DNA from: Loxodes magnus
Lineage: Eukaryota; Ciliophora; Karyorelictea; Loxodida; Loxodidae
Reading direction: 5' to 3'
Assembly (NCBI GenBank): GCA_946699065.1
Contig: CAMPDV010002119.1
Location: 1 to 64,000 of the forward strand
DNA length: 64,000 bases
The notes beneath the pieces were generated by a model, which was not told where the DNA came from, did no database searches, and saw only the letters and a program-made list of their open reading frames with translations. Shown piece by piece: positions 1 through 15,000 of the stretch (its first letter is position 1; every line of letters begins with the position of its first letter). A program made the position numbers and the translations under genes.

Positions 1-3000
1 TTAAGTGAGAATACGCAAGTTTTGATATCAGAGTGAGGTTACAAAGTATGAAAAAAAAGTTAGTTTATTTTTACAGAGAAAAAGAATACTTTGAAGTTGA
101 GAATACGCAATTTTGATATCAGAGTGAGTTAACAAAGTATGAAAAAAAGTTAGTTTATTTTTACAGAGAAAAAGCATACTTTGAAGTGAGAATACGCAAT
201 TTTGATATCAGAGTGAGTTAACAAAGTATGAAAAAAAGTTAGTTTATTTTTACAGAGAAAAAGCATACTTTGAAGTGAGAATACGCAATTTTGATATCAG
301 AGTGAGTTAACAAAGTATGAAAAAAAGTTAGTTTATTTTTACAGAGAAAAAGCATACTTTGAAGTGAGAATACGCAATTTTGATATCAGAGTGAGTTAAC
401 AAAGTATGGAAAAAAAGTTAGTTTATTTTTACAGAGAAAAAGCATACTTTGAAGTGAGAATACGCAATTTTGATATCAGAGTGAGTTAACAAAGTATGAA
501 AAAAAGTTAGTTTATTTTTACAGAGAAAAAGCATACTTTGAAGTGAGAATACGCAATTTTGATATCAGAGTGAGTTAACAAAGTATGAAAAAAAGTTAGT
601 TTATTTTTACAGAGAAAAAGCATACTTTTGAAGTGAGAATACGCAATTTTGATATCAGAGTGAGTTAACAAAGTATGAAAAAAAGTTAGTTTATTTTTAC
701 AGAGAAAAAGCATACTTTGAAGTGAGAATACGCAATTTTGATATCAGAGTGAGTTAACAAAGTATGAAAAAAAGTTAGTTTATTTTTACAGAGAAAAAGC
801 ATAGCTTTTGAAGTGAGAATACGCAATTTTGATATCAGAGTGAGTTAACAAAGTATGAAAAAAAGTTAGTTTATTTTTACAGAGAAAAAGCATACTTTGA
901 AGTGAGAATACGCAATTTTGATATCAGAGTGAGTTAACAAAGTATGAAAAAAAGTTAGTTTATTTTTACAGAGAAAAAGCATACTTTGAAGTGAGAATAC
1001 GCAATTTTGATATCAGAGTGAGTTAACAAAGTATGAAAAAAAGTTAGTTTATTTTTACAGAGAAAAAGCATACTTTGAAGTGAGAATACGCAATTTTGAT
1101 ATCAGAGTGAGTTAACAAAGTATGAAAAAAAGTTAGTTTATTTTTACAGAGAAAAAGCATTACTTTGAAGTGAGGAATACGCAATTTTGATATCAGAGTG
1201 AGTTAACAAAGTATGAAAAAAAGTTAGTTTATTTTTACAGAGAAAAAGCATACTTTGAAGTGAGAATACGCAATTTTGATATCAGAGTGAGTTAACAAAG
1301 TATGAAAAAAAGTTAGTTTATTTTTACAGAGAAAAAGCATACTTTGAAGTGAGAATACGCAATTTTGATATCAGAGTGAGTTAACAAAGTATGAAAAAAA
1401 GTTAGTTTATTTTTACAGAGAAAAAGCATACTTTGAAGTGAGAATACGCAATTTTGATATCAGAGTGAGTTAACAAAGTATGAAAAAAAGTTAGTTTATT
1501 TTTACAGAGAAAAAGCATACTTTGAAGTGAGAATACGCAATTTTGATATCAGAGTGAGTTAACAAAGTATGAAAAAAAGTTAGTTTATTTTTACAGAGAA
1601 AAAGCATACTTTGAAGTGAGAATACGCAATTTTGATATCAGAGTGAGTTAACAAAGTATGAAAAAAAGTTAGTTTATTTTTACAGAGAAAAAGCATACTT
1701 TGAAGTGAGAATACGCAATTTTGATATCAGAGTGAGTTAACAAAGTATGAAAAAAAGTTAGTTTATTTTTACAGAGAAAAAGCATACTTTGAAGTGAGAA
1801 TACGCAATTTTGATATCAGAGTGAGTTAACAAAGTATGAAAAAAAGTTAGTTTATTTTTACAGAGAAAAAGCATACTTTGAAGTGAGAATACGCAATTTT
1901 GATATCAGAGTGAGTTAACAAAGTATGAAAAAAAGTTAGTTTATTTTTACAGAGAAAAAGCATACTTTGAAGTGAGAATACGCAATTTTGATATCAGAGT
2001 GAGTTAACAAAGTATGAAAAAAAGTTAGTTTATTTTTACAGAGAAAAAGCATACTTTGAAGTGAGAATACGCAATTTTGATATCAGAGTGAGTTAACAAA
2101 GTATGAAAAAAAGTTAGTTTATTTTTACAGAGAAAAAGCATACTTTGAAGTGAGAATACGCAATTTTGATATCAGAGTGAGTTAACAAAGTATGAAAAAA
2201 AGTTAGTTTATTTTTACAGAGAAAAAGCATACTTTGAAGTGAGAATACGCAATTTTGATATCAGAGTGAGTTAACAAAGTATGAAAAAAAGTTAGTTTAT
2301 TTTTACAGAGAAAAAGAATACTTTGAAGTGAGAATACGCAATTTTGATATCAGAGTGAGTTAACAAAGTATGAAAAAAAGTTAGTTTATTTTTACAGAGA
2401 AAAAGCATACTTTGAAGTGAGAATACGCAATTTTGATATCAGAGTGAGTTAACAAAGTATGAAAAAAAGTTAGTTTATTTTTACAGAGAAAAAGCATACT
2501 TTGAAGTGAGAATACGCAATTTTGATATCAGAGTGAGTTAACAAAGTATGAAAAAAAGTTAGTTTATTTTTACAGAGAAAAAGCATACTTTGAAGTGAGA
2601 ATACGCAATTTTGATATCAGAGTGAGTTAACAAAGTATGAAAAAAAGTTAGTTTATTTTTACAGAGAAAAAGCATACTTTGAAGTGAGAATACGCAATTT
2701 TGATATCAGAGTGAGTTAACAAAGTATGAAAAAAAGTTAGTTTATTTTTACAGAGAAAAAGCATACTTTAAAGTGAGAATACGCAATTTTGATATCAGAG
2801 TGAGTTAACAAAGTATGAAAAAAAGTTAGTTTATTTTTACAGAGAAAAAGCATACTTTGAAGTGAGAATACGCAATTTTGATATCAGAGTGAGTTAACAA
2901 AGTATGAAAAAAAGTTAGTTTATTTTTACAGAGAAAAAGCATACTTTGAAGTGAGAATACGCAATTTTGATATCAGAGTGAGTTAACAAAGTATGAAAAA

Positions 3001-6000
3001 AAGTTAGTTTATTTTTACAGAGAAAAAGCATACTTTGAAGTGAGAATACGCAATTTTGATATCAGAGTGAGTTAACAAAGTATGAAAAAAAGTTAGTTTA
3101 TTTTTACAGAGAAAAAGCATACTTTGAAGTGAGAATACGCAATTTTGATATCAGAGTGAGTTAACAAAGTATGAAAAAAAGTTAGTTTATTTTTACAGAG
3201 AAAAAAGCATACTTTGAAGTGAGAATACGCAATTTTGATATCAGAGTGAGTTAACAAAGTATGAAAAAAAGTTAGTTTATTTTTACAGAGAAAAAGCATA
3301 CTTTGAAGTGAGAATACGCAATTTTGATATCAGAGTGAGTTAACAAAGTATGAAAAAAAGTTAGTTTATTTTTACAGAGAAAAAGCATACTTTGAAGTGA
3401 GAATACGCAATTTTGATATCAGAGTGAGTTAACAAAGTATGAAAAAAAGTTAGTTTATTTTACAGAGAAAAAGCATACTTTGAAGTGAGAATACGCAATT
3501 TTGATATCAGAGTGAGTTAACAAAGTATGAAAAAAAGTTAGTTTATTTTTACAGAGAAAAAGCATACTTTAAAGTGAGAATACGCAATTTTGATATCAGA
3601 GTGAGTTAACAAAGTATGAAAAAAAGTTAGTTTATTTTTACAGAGAAAAAGCATACTTTGAAGTGAGAATACGCAATTTTGATATCAGAGTGAGTTAACA
3701 AAGTATGAAAAAAAGTTAGTTTATTTTTACAGAGAAAAAGCATACTTTGAAGTGAGAATACGCAATTTTGATATCAGAGTGAGTTAACAAAGTATGAAAA
3801 AAAGTTAGTTTATTTTTACAGAGAAAAAGCATACTTTAAAGTGAGAATACGCAATTTTGATATCAGAGTGAGTTAACAAAGTATGAAAAAAAGTTAGTTT
3901 TATTTTTACAGAGAAAAAGCATACTTTGAAGTGAGAATACGCAATTTTGATATCAGAGTGAGTTAACAAAGTATGAAAAAAAGTTAGTTTATTTTTACAG
4001 AGAAAAAGCATACTTTGAAGTGAGAATACGCAATTTTGATATCAGAGTGAGTTAACAAAGTATGAAAAAAAGTTAGTTTATTTTTACAGAGAAAAAGCAT
4101 ACTTTGAAGTGAGAATACGCAATTTTGATATCAGAGTGAGTTAACAAAGTATGAAAAAAAAGTTAGTTTATTTTTTACAGAGAAAAAGCATACTTTGAAG
4201 TGAGAATACGCAATTTTGATATCAGAGTGAGTTAACAAAGTATGAAAAAAAGTTAGTTTATTTTTACAGAGAAAAAGCATACTTTGAAGTGAGAATACGC
4301 AATTTTGATATCAGAGTGAGTTAACAAAGTATGAAAAAAAGTTAGTTTATTTTTACAGAGAAAAAGCATACTTTGAAGTGAGAATACGCAATTTTGATAT
4401 CAGAGTGAGTTAACAAAGTATGAAAAAAAGTTAGTTTATTTTTACAGAGAAAAAGCATACTTTAAAGTGAGAATACGCAATTTTGATATCAGAGTGAGTT
4501 AACAAAGTATGAAAAAAAGTTAGTTTATTTTTACAGAGAAAAAGCATACTTTGAAGTGAGAATACGCAATTTTGATATCAGAGTGAGTTAACAAAGTATG
4601 AAAAAAAGTTAGTTTATTTTACAGAGAAAAAGCATACTTTGAAGTGAGAATACGCAATTTTGATATCAGAGTGAGTTAACAAAGTATGAAAAAAAGTTAG
4701 TTTATTTTTACAGAGAAAAAGCATACTTTAAAGTGAGAATACGCAATTTTGATATCAGAGTGAGTTAACAAAGTATGAAAAAAAGTTAGTTTATTTTTAC
4801 AGAGAAAAAGCATACTTTGAAGTGAGAATACGCAATTTTGATATCAGAGTGAGTTAACAAAGTATGAAAAAAAGTTAGTTTATTTTTACAGAGAAAAAGC
4901 ATACTTTGAAGTGAGAATACGCAATTTTGATATCAGAGTGAGTTAACAAAGTATGAAAAAAAGTTAGTTTATTTTTACAGAGAAAAAGCATACTTTGAAG
5001 TGAGAATACGCAATTTTGATATCAGAGTGAGTTAACAAAGTATGAAAAAAAGTTAGTTTATTTTTACAGAGAAAAAGCATACTTTGAAGTGAGAATACGC
5101 AATTTTGATATCAGAGTGAGTTAACAAAGTATGAAAAAAAGTTAGTTTATTTTTACAGAGAAAAAGCATACTTTGAAGTGAGAATACGCAATTTTGATAT
5201 CAGAGTGAGTTAACAAAGTATGAAAAAAAGTTAGTTTATTTTTACAGAGAAAAAGCATACTTTGAAGTGAGAATACGCAATTTTGATATCAGAGTGAGTT
5301 AACAAAGTATGAAAAAAAAGTTAGTTTATTTTTACAGAGAAAAAGCATACTTTGAAGTGAGAATACGCAATTTTGATATCAGAGTGAGTTAACAAAGTAT
5401 GAAAAAAAGTTAGTTTATTTTTACAGAGAAAAAGCATACTTTGAAGTGAGAATACGCAATTTTGATATCAGAGTGAGTTAAACAAAGTATGAAAAAAAGT
5501 TAGTTTATTTTTACAGAGAAAAAGCATACTTTGAAGTGAGAATACGCAATTTTGATATCAGAGTGAGTTAACAAAGTATGAAAAAAAGTTAGTTTATTTT
5601 TACAGAGAAAAAGCATACTTTGAAGTGAGAATACGCAATTTTGATATCAGAGTGAGTTAACAAAGTATGAAAAAAAGTTAGTTTATTTTTACAGAGAAAA
5701 AGCATACTTTGAAGTGAGAATACGCAATTTTGATATCAGAGTGAGTTAACAAAGTATGAAAAAAAAGTTAGTTTATTTTTACAGAGAAAAAGCATACTTT
5801 GAAGTGAGAATACGCAATTTTGATATCAGAGTGAGTTAACAAAGTATGAAAAAAGTTAGTTTATTTTTACAGAGAAAAAAGCATACTTTGAAGTGAGAAT
5901 ACGCAATTTTGATATCAGAGTGAGTTAACAAAGTATGAAAAAAAGTTAGTTTATTTTTACAGAGAAAAAGCATACTTTGAAGTGAGAATACGCAATTTTG

Positions 6001-9000
6001 ATATCAGAGTGAGTTAACAAAGTATGAAAAAAAGTTAGTTTATTTTTACAGAGAAAAAGCATACTTTGAAGTGAGAATACGCAATTTTGATATCAGAGTG
6101 AGTTAACAAAGTATGAAAAAAAGTTAGTTTATTTTTACAGAGAAAAAGCATACTTTGAAAGTGAGAATACGCAATTTTGATATCAGAGTGAGTTAACAAA
6201 GTATGAAAAAAAGTTAGTTTATTTTTACAGAGAAAAAGCATACTTTGAAGTGAGAATACGCAATTTTGATATCAGAGTGAGTTAACAAAGTATGAAAAAA
6301 AGTTAGTTTATTTTTTACAGAGAAAAAGCATAGTTTTGAAGTGAGAATACGCAATTTTGATATCAGAGTGAGTTAACAAAGTATGAAAAAAAGTTAGTTT
6401 ATTTTTACAGAGAAAAAGCATACTTTGAAGTGAGAATACGCAATTTTGATATCAGAGTGAGTTAACAAAGTATGAAAAAAAGTTAGTTTATTTTTACAGA
6501 GAAAAAGCATACTTTTTGAAGTGAGAATACGCAATTTTGATATCAGAGTGAGTTAACAAAGTATGAAAAAAAGTTAGTTTATTTTTACAGAGAAAAAGCA
6601 TACTTTGAAGTGAGAATACGCAATTTTGATATCAGAGTGAGTTAACAAAGTATGAAAAAAAGTTAGTTTATTTTTACAGAGAAAAAGCATACTTTGAAGT
6701 GAGAATACGCAATTTTGATATCAGAGTGAGTTAACAAAGTATGAAAAAAAGTTAGTTTATTTTTACAGAGAAAAAGCATACTTTGAAGTGAGAATACGCA
6801 ATTTTGATATCAGAGTGAGTTAACAAAGTATGAAAAAAAGTTAGTTTATTTTTACAGAGAAAAAGCATACTTTAAAGTGAGAATACGCAATTTTGATATC
6901 AGAGTGAGTTAACAAAGTATGAAAAAAAGTTAGTTTATTTTTACAGAGAAAAAAGCATACTTTGAAGTGAGAATACGCAATTTTGATATCAGAGTGAGTT
7001 AACAAAGTATGAAAAAAAGTTAGTTTATTTTTTACAGAGAAAAAGCATAGTTTTTAAAGTGAGAATACGCAATTTTGATATCAGAGTGAGTTAACAAAGT
7101 ATGAAAAAAAGTTAGTTTATTTTTACAGAGAAAAAGCATACTTTGAAGTGAGAATACGCAATTTTGATATCAGAGTGAGTTAACAAAGTATGAAAAAAAG
7201 TTAGTTTATTTTTACAGAGAAAAAGCATAGTTTTTGAAGTGAGAATACGCAATTTTGATATCAGAGTGAGTTAACAAAGTATGAAAAAAAGTTAGTTTAT
7301 TTTTACAGAGAAAAAGCATACTTTGAAGTGAGAATACGCAATTTTGATATCAGAGTGAGTTAACAAAGTATGAAAAAAAGTTAGTTTATTTTTACAGAGA
7401 AAAAGCATACTTTGAAGTGAGAATACGCAATTTTGATATCAGAGTGAGTTAACAAAGTATGAAAAAAAGTTAGTTTATTTTTACAGAGAAAAAGCATACT
7501 TTGAAGTGAGAATACGCAATTTTGATATCAGAGTGAGTTAACAAAGTATGAAAAAAAGTTAGTTTATTTTTACAGAGAAAAAGCATAGTTTTTAAAGTGA
7601 GAATACGCAATTTTGATATCAGAGTGAGTTAACAAAGTATGAAAAAAAGTTAGTTTATTTTTACAGAGAAAAAGCATACTTTGAAGTGAGAATACGCAAT
7701 TTTGATATCAGAGTGAGTTAACAAAGTATGAAAAAAAGTTAGTTTATTTTTTACAGAGAAAAAGCATAGTTTTTAAAGTGAGAATACGCAATTTTGATAT
7801 CAGAGTGAGTTAACAAAGTATGAAAAAAAGTTAGTTTATTTTTACAGAGAAAAAGCATACTTTGAAGTGAGAATACGCAATTTTGATATCAGAGTGAGTT
7901 AACAAAGTATGAAAAAAAGTTAGTTTATTTTTACAGAGAAAAAGCATAGTTTTGAAGTGAGAATACGCAATTTTGATATCAGAGTGAGTTAACAAAGTAT
8001 GAAAAAAAGTTAGTTTATTTTTACAGAGAAAAAGCATACTTTGAAGTGAGAATACGCAATTTTGATATCAGAGTGAGTTAACAAAGTATGAAAAAAAGTT
8101 AGTTTATTTTTACAGAGAAAAAGCATACTTTGAAGTGAGAATACGCAATTTTGATATCAGAGTGAGTTAACAAAGTATGAAAAAAAGTTAGTTTATTTTT
8201 TACAGAGAAAAAGCATAGTTTTTAAAGTGAGAATACGCAATTTTGATATCAGAGTGAGTTAACAAAGTATGAAAAAAAGTTAGTTTATTTTTACAGAGAA
8301 AAAGCATACTTTGAAGTGAGAATACGCAATTTTGATATCAGAGTGAGTTAACAAAGTATGAAAAAAAGTTAGTTTATTTTTACAGAGAAAAAGCATAGTT
8401 TTTGAAGTGAGAATACGCAATTTTGATATCAGAGTGAGTTAACAAAGTATGAAAAAAAGTTAGTTTATTTTTACAGAGAAAAAGCATACTTTGAAGTGAG
8501 AATACGCAATTTTGATATCAGAGTGAGTTAACAAAGTATGAAAAAAAGTTAGTTTATTTTTACAGAGAAAAAGCATACTTTGAAGTGAGAATACGCAATT
8601 TTGATATCAGAGTGAGTTAACAAAGTATGAAAAAAAGTTAGTTTATTTTTACAGAGAAAAAGCATACTTTGAAGTGAGAATACGCAATTTTGATATCAGA
8701 GTGAGTTAACAAAGTATGAAAAAAAGTTAGTTTATTTTTACAGAGAAAAAGCATAGTTTTTAAAGTGAGAATACGCAATTTTGATATCAGAGTGAGTTAA
8801 CAAAGTATGAAAAAAAGTTAGTTTATTTTTACAGAGAAAAAGCATACTTTGAAGTGAGAATACGCAATTTTGATATCAGAGTGAGTTAACAAAGTATGAA
8901 AAAAAGTTAGTTTATTTTTTACAGAGAAAAAGCATAGTTTTTAAAGTGAGAATACGCAATTTTGATATCAGAGTGAGTTAACAAAGTATGAAAAAAAGTT

Positions 9001-12000
9001 AGTTTATTTTTACAGAGAAAAAGCATACTTTGAAGTGAGAATACGCAATTTTGATATCAGAGTGAGTTAACAAAGTATGAAAAAAAGTTAGTTTATTTTT
9101 ACAGAGAAAAAGCATAGTTTTTGAAGTGAGAATACGCAATTTTGATATCAGAGTGAGTTAACAAAGTATGAAAAAAAGTTAGTTTATTTTTACAGAGAAA
9201 AAGCATACTTTGAAGTGAGAATACGCAATTTTGATATCAGAGTGAGTTAACAAAGTATGAAAAAAAGTTAGTTTATTTTTACAGAGAAAAAGCATACTTT
9301 AAAGTGAGAATACGCAATTTTGATATCAGAGTGAGTTAACAAAGTATGAAAAAAAGTTAGTTTATTTTTACAGAGAAAAAGCATACTTTGAAGTGAGAAT
9401 ACGCAATTTTGATATCAGAGTGAGTTAACAAAGTATGAAAAAAAGTTAGTTTATTTTTACAGAGAAAAAGCATACTTTGAAGTGAGAATACGCAATTTTG
9501 ATATCAGAGTGAGTTAACAAAGTATGAAAAAAAGTTAGTTTATTTTTACAGAGAAAAAGCATACTTTGAAGTGAGAATACGCAATTTTGATATCAGAGTG
9601 AGTTAACAAAGTATGAAAAAAAGTTAGTTTATTTTTACAGAGAAAAAGCATACTTTGAAGTGAGAATACGCAATTTTGATATCAGAGTGAGTTAACAAAG
9701 TATGAAAAAAAGTTAGTTTATTTTTACAGAGAAAAAGCATACTTTGAAGTGAGAATACGCAATTTTGATATCAGAGTGAGTTAACAAAGTATGAAAAAAA
9801 GTTAGTTTATTTTTACAGAGAAAAAGCATACTTTGAAGTGAGAATACGCAATTTTGATATCAGAGTGAGTTAACAAAGTATGAAAAAAAGTTAGTTTATT
9901 TTTACAGAGAAAAAGCATACTTTAAAGTGAGAATACGCAATTTTGATATCAGAGTGAGTTAACAAAGTATGAAAAAAAGTTAGTTTATTTTTACAGAGAA
10001 AAAGCATACTTTGAAGTGAGAATACGCAATTTTGATATCAGAGTGAGTTAACAAAGTATGAAAAAAAGTTAGTTTATTTTTACAGAGAAAAAGCATACTT
10101 TGAAGTGAGAATACGCAATTTTGATATCAGAGTGAGTTAACAAAGTATGAAAAAAAGTTAGTTTATTTTTACAGAGAAAAAGCATACTTTGAAGTGAGAA
10201 TACGCAATTTTGATATCAGAGTGAGTTAACAAAGTATGAAAAAAAGTTAGTTTATTTTTACAGAGAAAAAGCATACTTTGAAGTGAGAATACGCAATTTT
10301 GATATCAGAGTGAGTTAACAAAGTATGAAAAAAAGTTAGTTTATTTTTACAGAGAAAAAGCATACTTTGAAGTGAGAATACGCAATTTTGATATCAGAGT
10401 GAGTTAACAAAGTATGAAAAAAAGTTAGTTTATTTTTACAGAGAAAAAGCATACTTTGAAGTGAGAATACGCAATTTTGATATCAGAGTGAGTTAACAAA
10501 GTATGAAAAAAAGTTAGTTTATTTTTACAGAGAAAAAGCATACTTTGAAGTGAGAATACGCAATTTTGATATCAGAGTGAGTTAACAAAGTATGAAAAAA
10601 AGTTAGTTTATTTTTACAGAGAAAAAGCATACTTTGAAGTGAGAATACGCAATTTTGATATCAGAGTGAGTTAACAAAGTATGAAAAAAAGTTAGTTTAT
10701 TTTTACAGAGAAAAAGCATACTTTGAAGTGAGAATACGCAATTTTGATATCAGAGTGAGTTAACAAAGTATGAAAAAAAGTTAGTTTATTTTTACAGAGA
10801 AAAAGCATACTTTAAAGTGAGAATACGCAATTTTGATATCAGAGTGAGTTAACAAAGTATGAAAAAAAGTTAGTTTATTTTTTACAGAGAAAAAGCATAG
10901 TTTTTAAAGTGAGAATACGCAATTTTGATATCAGAGTGAGTTAACAAAGTATGAAAAAAAGTTAGTTTATTTTTACAGAGAAAAAGCATACTTTGAAGTG
11001 AGAATACGCAATTTTGATATCAGAGTGAGTTAACAAAGTATGAAAAAAAGTTAGTTTATTTTTACAGAGAAAAAGCATAGTTTTTGAAGTGAGAATACGC
11101 AATTTTGATATCAGAGTGAGTTAACAAAGTATGAAAAAAAGTTAGTTTATTTTTACAGAGAAAAAGCATACTTTGAAGTGAGAATACGCAATTTTGATAT
11201 CAGAGTGAGTTAACAAAGTATGAAAAAAAGTTAGTTTATTTTTACAGAGAAAAAGCATACTTTGAAGTGAGAATACGCAATTTTGATATCAGAGTGAGTT
11301 AACAAAGTATGAAAAAAAGTTAGTTTATTTTTACAGAGAAAAAGCATACTTTGAAGTGAGAATACGCAATTTTGATATCAGAGTGAGTTAACAAAGTATG
11401 AAAAAAAGTTAGTTTATTTTTACAGAGAAAAAGCATACTTTGAAGTGAGAATACGCAATTTTGATATCAGAGTGAGTTAACAAAGTATGAAAAAAAGTTA
11501 GTTTATTTTTACAGAGAAAAAGCATACTTTGAAGTGAGAATACGCAATTTTGATATCAGAGTGAGTTAACAAAGTATGAAAAAAAGTTAGTTTATTTTTA
11601 CAGAGAAAAAGCATACTTTGAAGTGAGAATACGCAATTTTGATATCAGAGTGAGTTAACAAAGTATGAAAAAAAGTTAGTTTATTTTTACAGAGAAAAAG
11701 CATACTTTGAAGTGAGAATACGCAATTTTGATATCAGAGTGAGTTAACAAAGTATGAAAAAAAGTTAGTTTATTTTTACAGAGAAAAAGCATACTTTGAA
11801 GTGAGAATACGCAATTTTGATATCAGAGTGAGTTAACAAAGTATGAAAAAAAGTTAGTTTATTTTTACAGAGAAAAAGCATACTTTGAAGTGAGAATACG
11901 CAATTTTGATATCAGAGTGAGTTAACAAAGTATGAAAAAAAGTTAGTTTATTTTTACAGAGAAAAAGCATACTTTGAAGTGAGAATACGCAATTTTGATA

Positions 12001-15000
12001 TCAGAGTGAGTTAACAAAGTATGAAAAAAAGTTAGTTTATTTTTACAGAGAAAAAGCATACTTTGAAGTGAGAATACGCAATTTTGATATCAGAGTGAGT
12101 TAACAAAGTATGAAAAAAAGTTAGTTTATTTTTACAGAGAAAAAGCATACTTTGAAGTGAGAATACGCAATTTTGATATCAGAGTGAGTTAACAAAGTAT
12201 GAAAAAAAGTTAGTTTATTTTTACAGAGAAAAAGCATACTTTGAAGTGAGAATACGCAATTTTGATATCAGAGTGAGTTAACAAAGTATGAAAAAAAGTT
12301 AGTTTATTTTTACAGAGAAAAAGCATAGTTTTTGAAGTGAGAATACGCAATTTTGATATCAGAGTGAGTTAACAAAGTATGAAAAAAAGTTAGTTTATTT
12401 TTACAGAGAAAAAGCATACTTTGAAGTGAGAATACGCAATTTTGATATCAGAGTGAGTTAACAAAGTATGAAAAAAAGTTAGTTTATTTTTACAGAGAAA
12501 AAGCATACTTTGAAGTGAGAATACGCAATTTTGATATCAGAGTGAGTTAACAAAGTATGAAAAAAAGTTAGTTTATTTTTACAGAGAAAAAGCATAGTTT
12601 TTGAAGTGAGAATACGCAATTTTGATATCAGAGTGAGTTAACAAAGTATGAAAAAAAGTTAGTTTATTTTTACAGAGAAAAAGCATACTTTGAAGTGAGA
12701 ATACGCAATTTTGATATCAGAGTGAGTTAACAAAGTATGAAAAAAAGTTAGTTTATTTTTACAGAGAAAAAGCATACTTTGAAGTGAGAATACGCAATTT
12801 TGATATCAGAGTGAGTTAACAAAGTATGAAAAAAAGTTAGTTTATTTTTACAGAGAAAAAGCATACTTTGAAGTGAGAATACGCAATTTTGATATCAGAG
12901 TGAGTTAACAAAGTATGAAAAAAAGTTAGTTTATTTTTACAGAGAAAAAGCATACTTTGAAGTGAGAATACGCAATTTTGATATCAGAGTGAGTTAACAA
13001 AGTATGAAAAAAAGTTAGTTTATTTTTACAGAGAAAAAGCATACTTTGAAGTGAGAATACGCAATTTTGATATCAGAGTGAGTTAACAAAGTATGAAAAA
13101 AAGTTAGTTTATTTTTACAGAGAAAAAGCATACTTTGAAGTGAGAATACGCAATTTTGATATCAGAGTGAGTTAACAAAGTATGAAAAAAAGTTAGTTTA
13201 TTTTTACAGAGAAAAAGCATACTTTGAAGTGAGAATACGCAATTTTGATATCAGAGTGAGTTAACAAAGTATGAAAAAAAGTTAGTTTATTTTTACAGAG
13301 AAAAAGCATACTTTGAAGTGAGAATACGCAATTTTGATATCAGAGTGAGTTAACAAAGTATGAAAAAAAGTTAGTTTATTTTTACAGAGAAAAAGCATAG
13401 TTTTTGAAGTGAGAATACGCAATTTTGATATCAGAGTGAGTTAACAAAGTATGAAAAAAAGTTAGTTTATTTTTACAGAGAAAAAGCATACTTTGAAGTG
13501 AGAATACGCAATTTTGATATCAGAGTGAGTTAACAAAGTATGAAAAAAAGTTAGTTTATTTTTACAGAGAAAAAGCATACTTTGAAGTGAGAATACGCAA
13601 TTTTGATATCAGAGTGAGTTAACAAAGTATGAAAAAAAGTTAGTTTATTTTTACAGAGAAAAAGCATACTTTGAAGTGAGAATACGCAATTTTGATATCA
13701 GAGTGAGTTAACAAAGTATGAAAAAAAGTTAGTTTATTTTTACAGAGAAAAAGCATACTTTGAAGTGAGAATACGCAATTTTGATATCAGAGTGAGTTAA
13801 CAAAGTATGAAAAAAAGTTAGTTTATTTTTACAGAGAAAAAGCATACTTTGAAGTGAGAATACGCAATTTTGATATCAGAGTGAGTTAACAAAGTATGAA
13901 AAAAAGTTAGTTTATTTTTACAGAGAAAAAGCATACTTTGAAGTGAGAATACGCAATTTTGATATCAGAGTGAGTTAACAAAGTATGAAAAAAAGTTAGT
14001 TTATTTTTACAGAGAAAAAGCATACTTTGAAGTGAGAATACGCAATTTTGATATCAGAGTGAGTTAACAAAGTATGAAAAAAAGTTAGTTTATTTTTACA
14101 GAGAAAAAGCATACTTTGAAGTGAGAATACGCAATTTTGATATCAGAGTGAGTTAACAAAGTATGAAAAAAAGTTAGTTTATTTTTACAGAGAAAAAGCA
14201 TAGTTTTTGAAGTGAGAATACGCAATTTTGATATCAGAGTGAGTTAACAAAGTATGAAAAAAAGTTAGTTTATTTTTACAGAGAAAAAGCATACTTTGAA
14301 GTGAGAATACGCAATTTTGATATCAGAGTGAGTTAACAAAGTATGAAAAAAAGTTAGTTTATTTTTACAGAGAAAAAGCATACTTTGAAGTGAGAATACG
14401 CAATTTTGATATCAGAGTGAGTTAACAAAGTATGAAAAAAAGTTAGTTTATTTTTACAGAGAAAAAGCATACTTTAAAGTGAGAATACGCAATTTTGATA
14501 TCAGAGTGAGTTAACAAAGTATGAAAAAAAGTTAGTTTATTTTTACAGAGAAAAAGCATACTTTGAAGTGAGAATACGCAATTTTGATATCAGAGTGAGT
14601 TAACAAAGTATGAAAAAAAGTTAGTTTATTTTTACAGAGAAAAAGCATAGTTTTTGAAGTGAGAATACGCAATTTTGATATCAGAGTGAGTTAACAAAGT
14701 ATGAAAAAAAGTTAGTTTATTTTTACAGAGAAAAAGCATACTTTGAAGTGAGAATACGCAATTTTGATATCAGAGTGAGTTAACAAAGTATGAAAAAAAG
14801 TTAGTTTATTTTTTACAGAGAAAAAGCATACTTTGAAGTGAGAATACGCAATTTTGATATCAGAGTGAGTTAACAAAGTATGAAAAAAAGTTAGTTTATT
14901 TTTACAGAGAAAAAGCATACTTTGAAGTGAGAATACGCAATTTTGATATCAGAGTGAGTTAACAAAGTATGAAAAAAAGTTAGTTTATTTTTACAGAGAA

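Noticed and set aside
507-14918. Several 68-codon minus-strand ORFs in the satellite with nearly identical translations
   Set aside because: They are by-products of the 89-bp tandem repeat, which changes frame each unit; no start context or family supports them.
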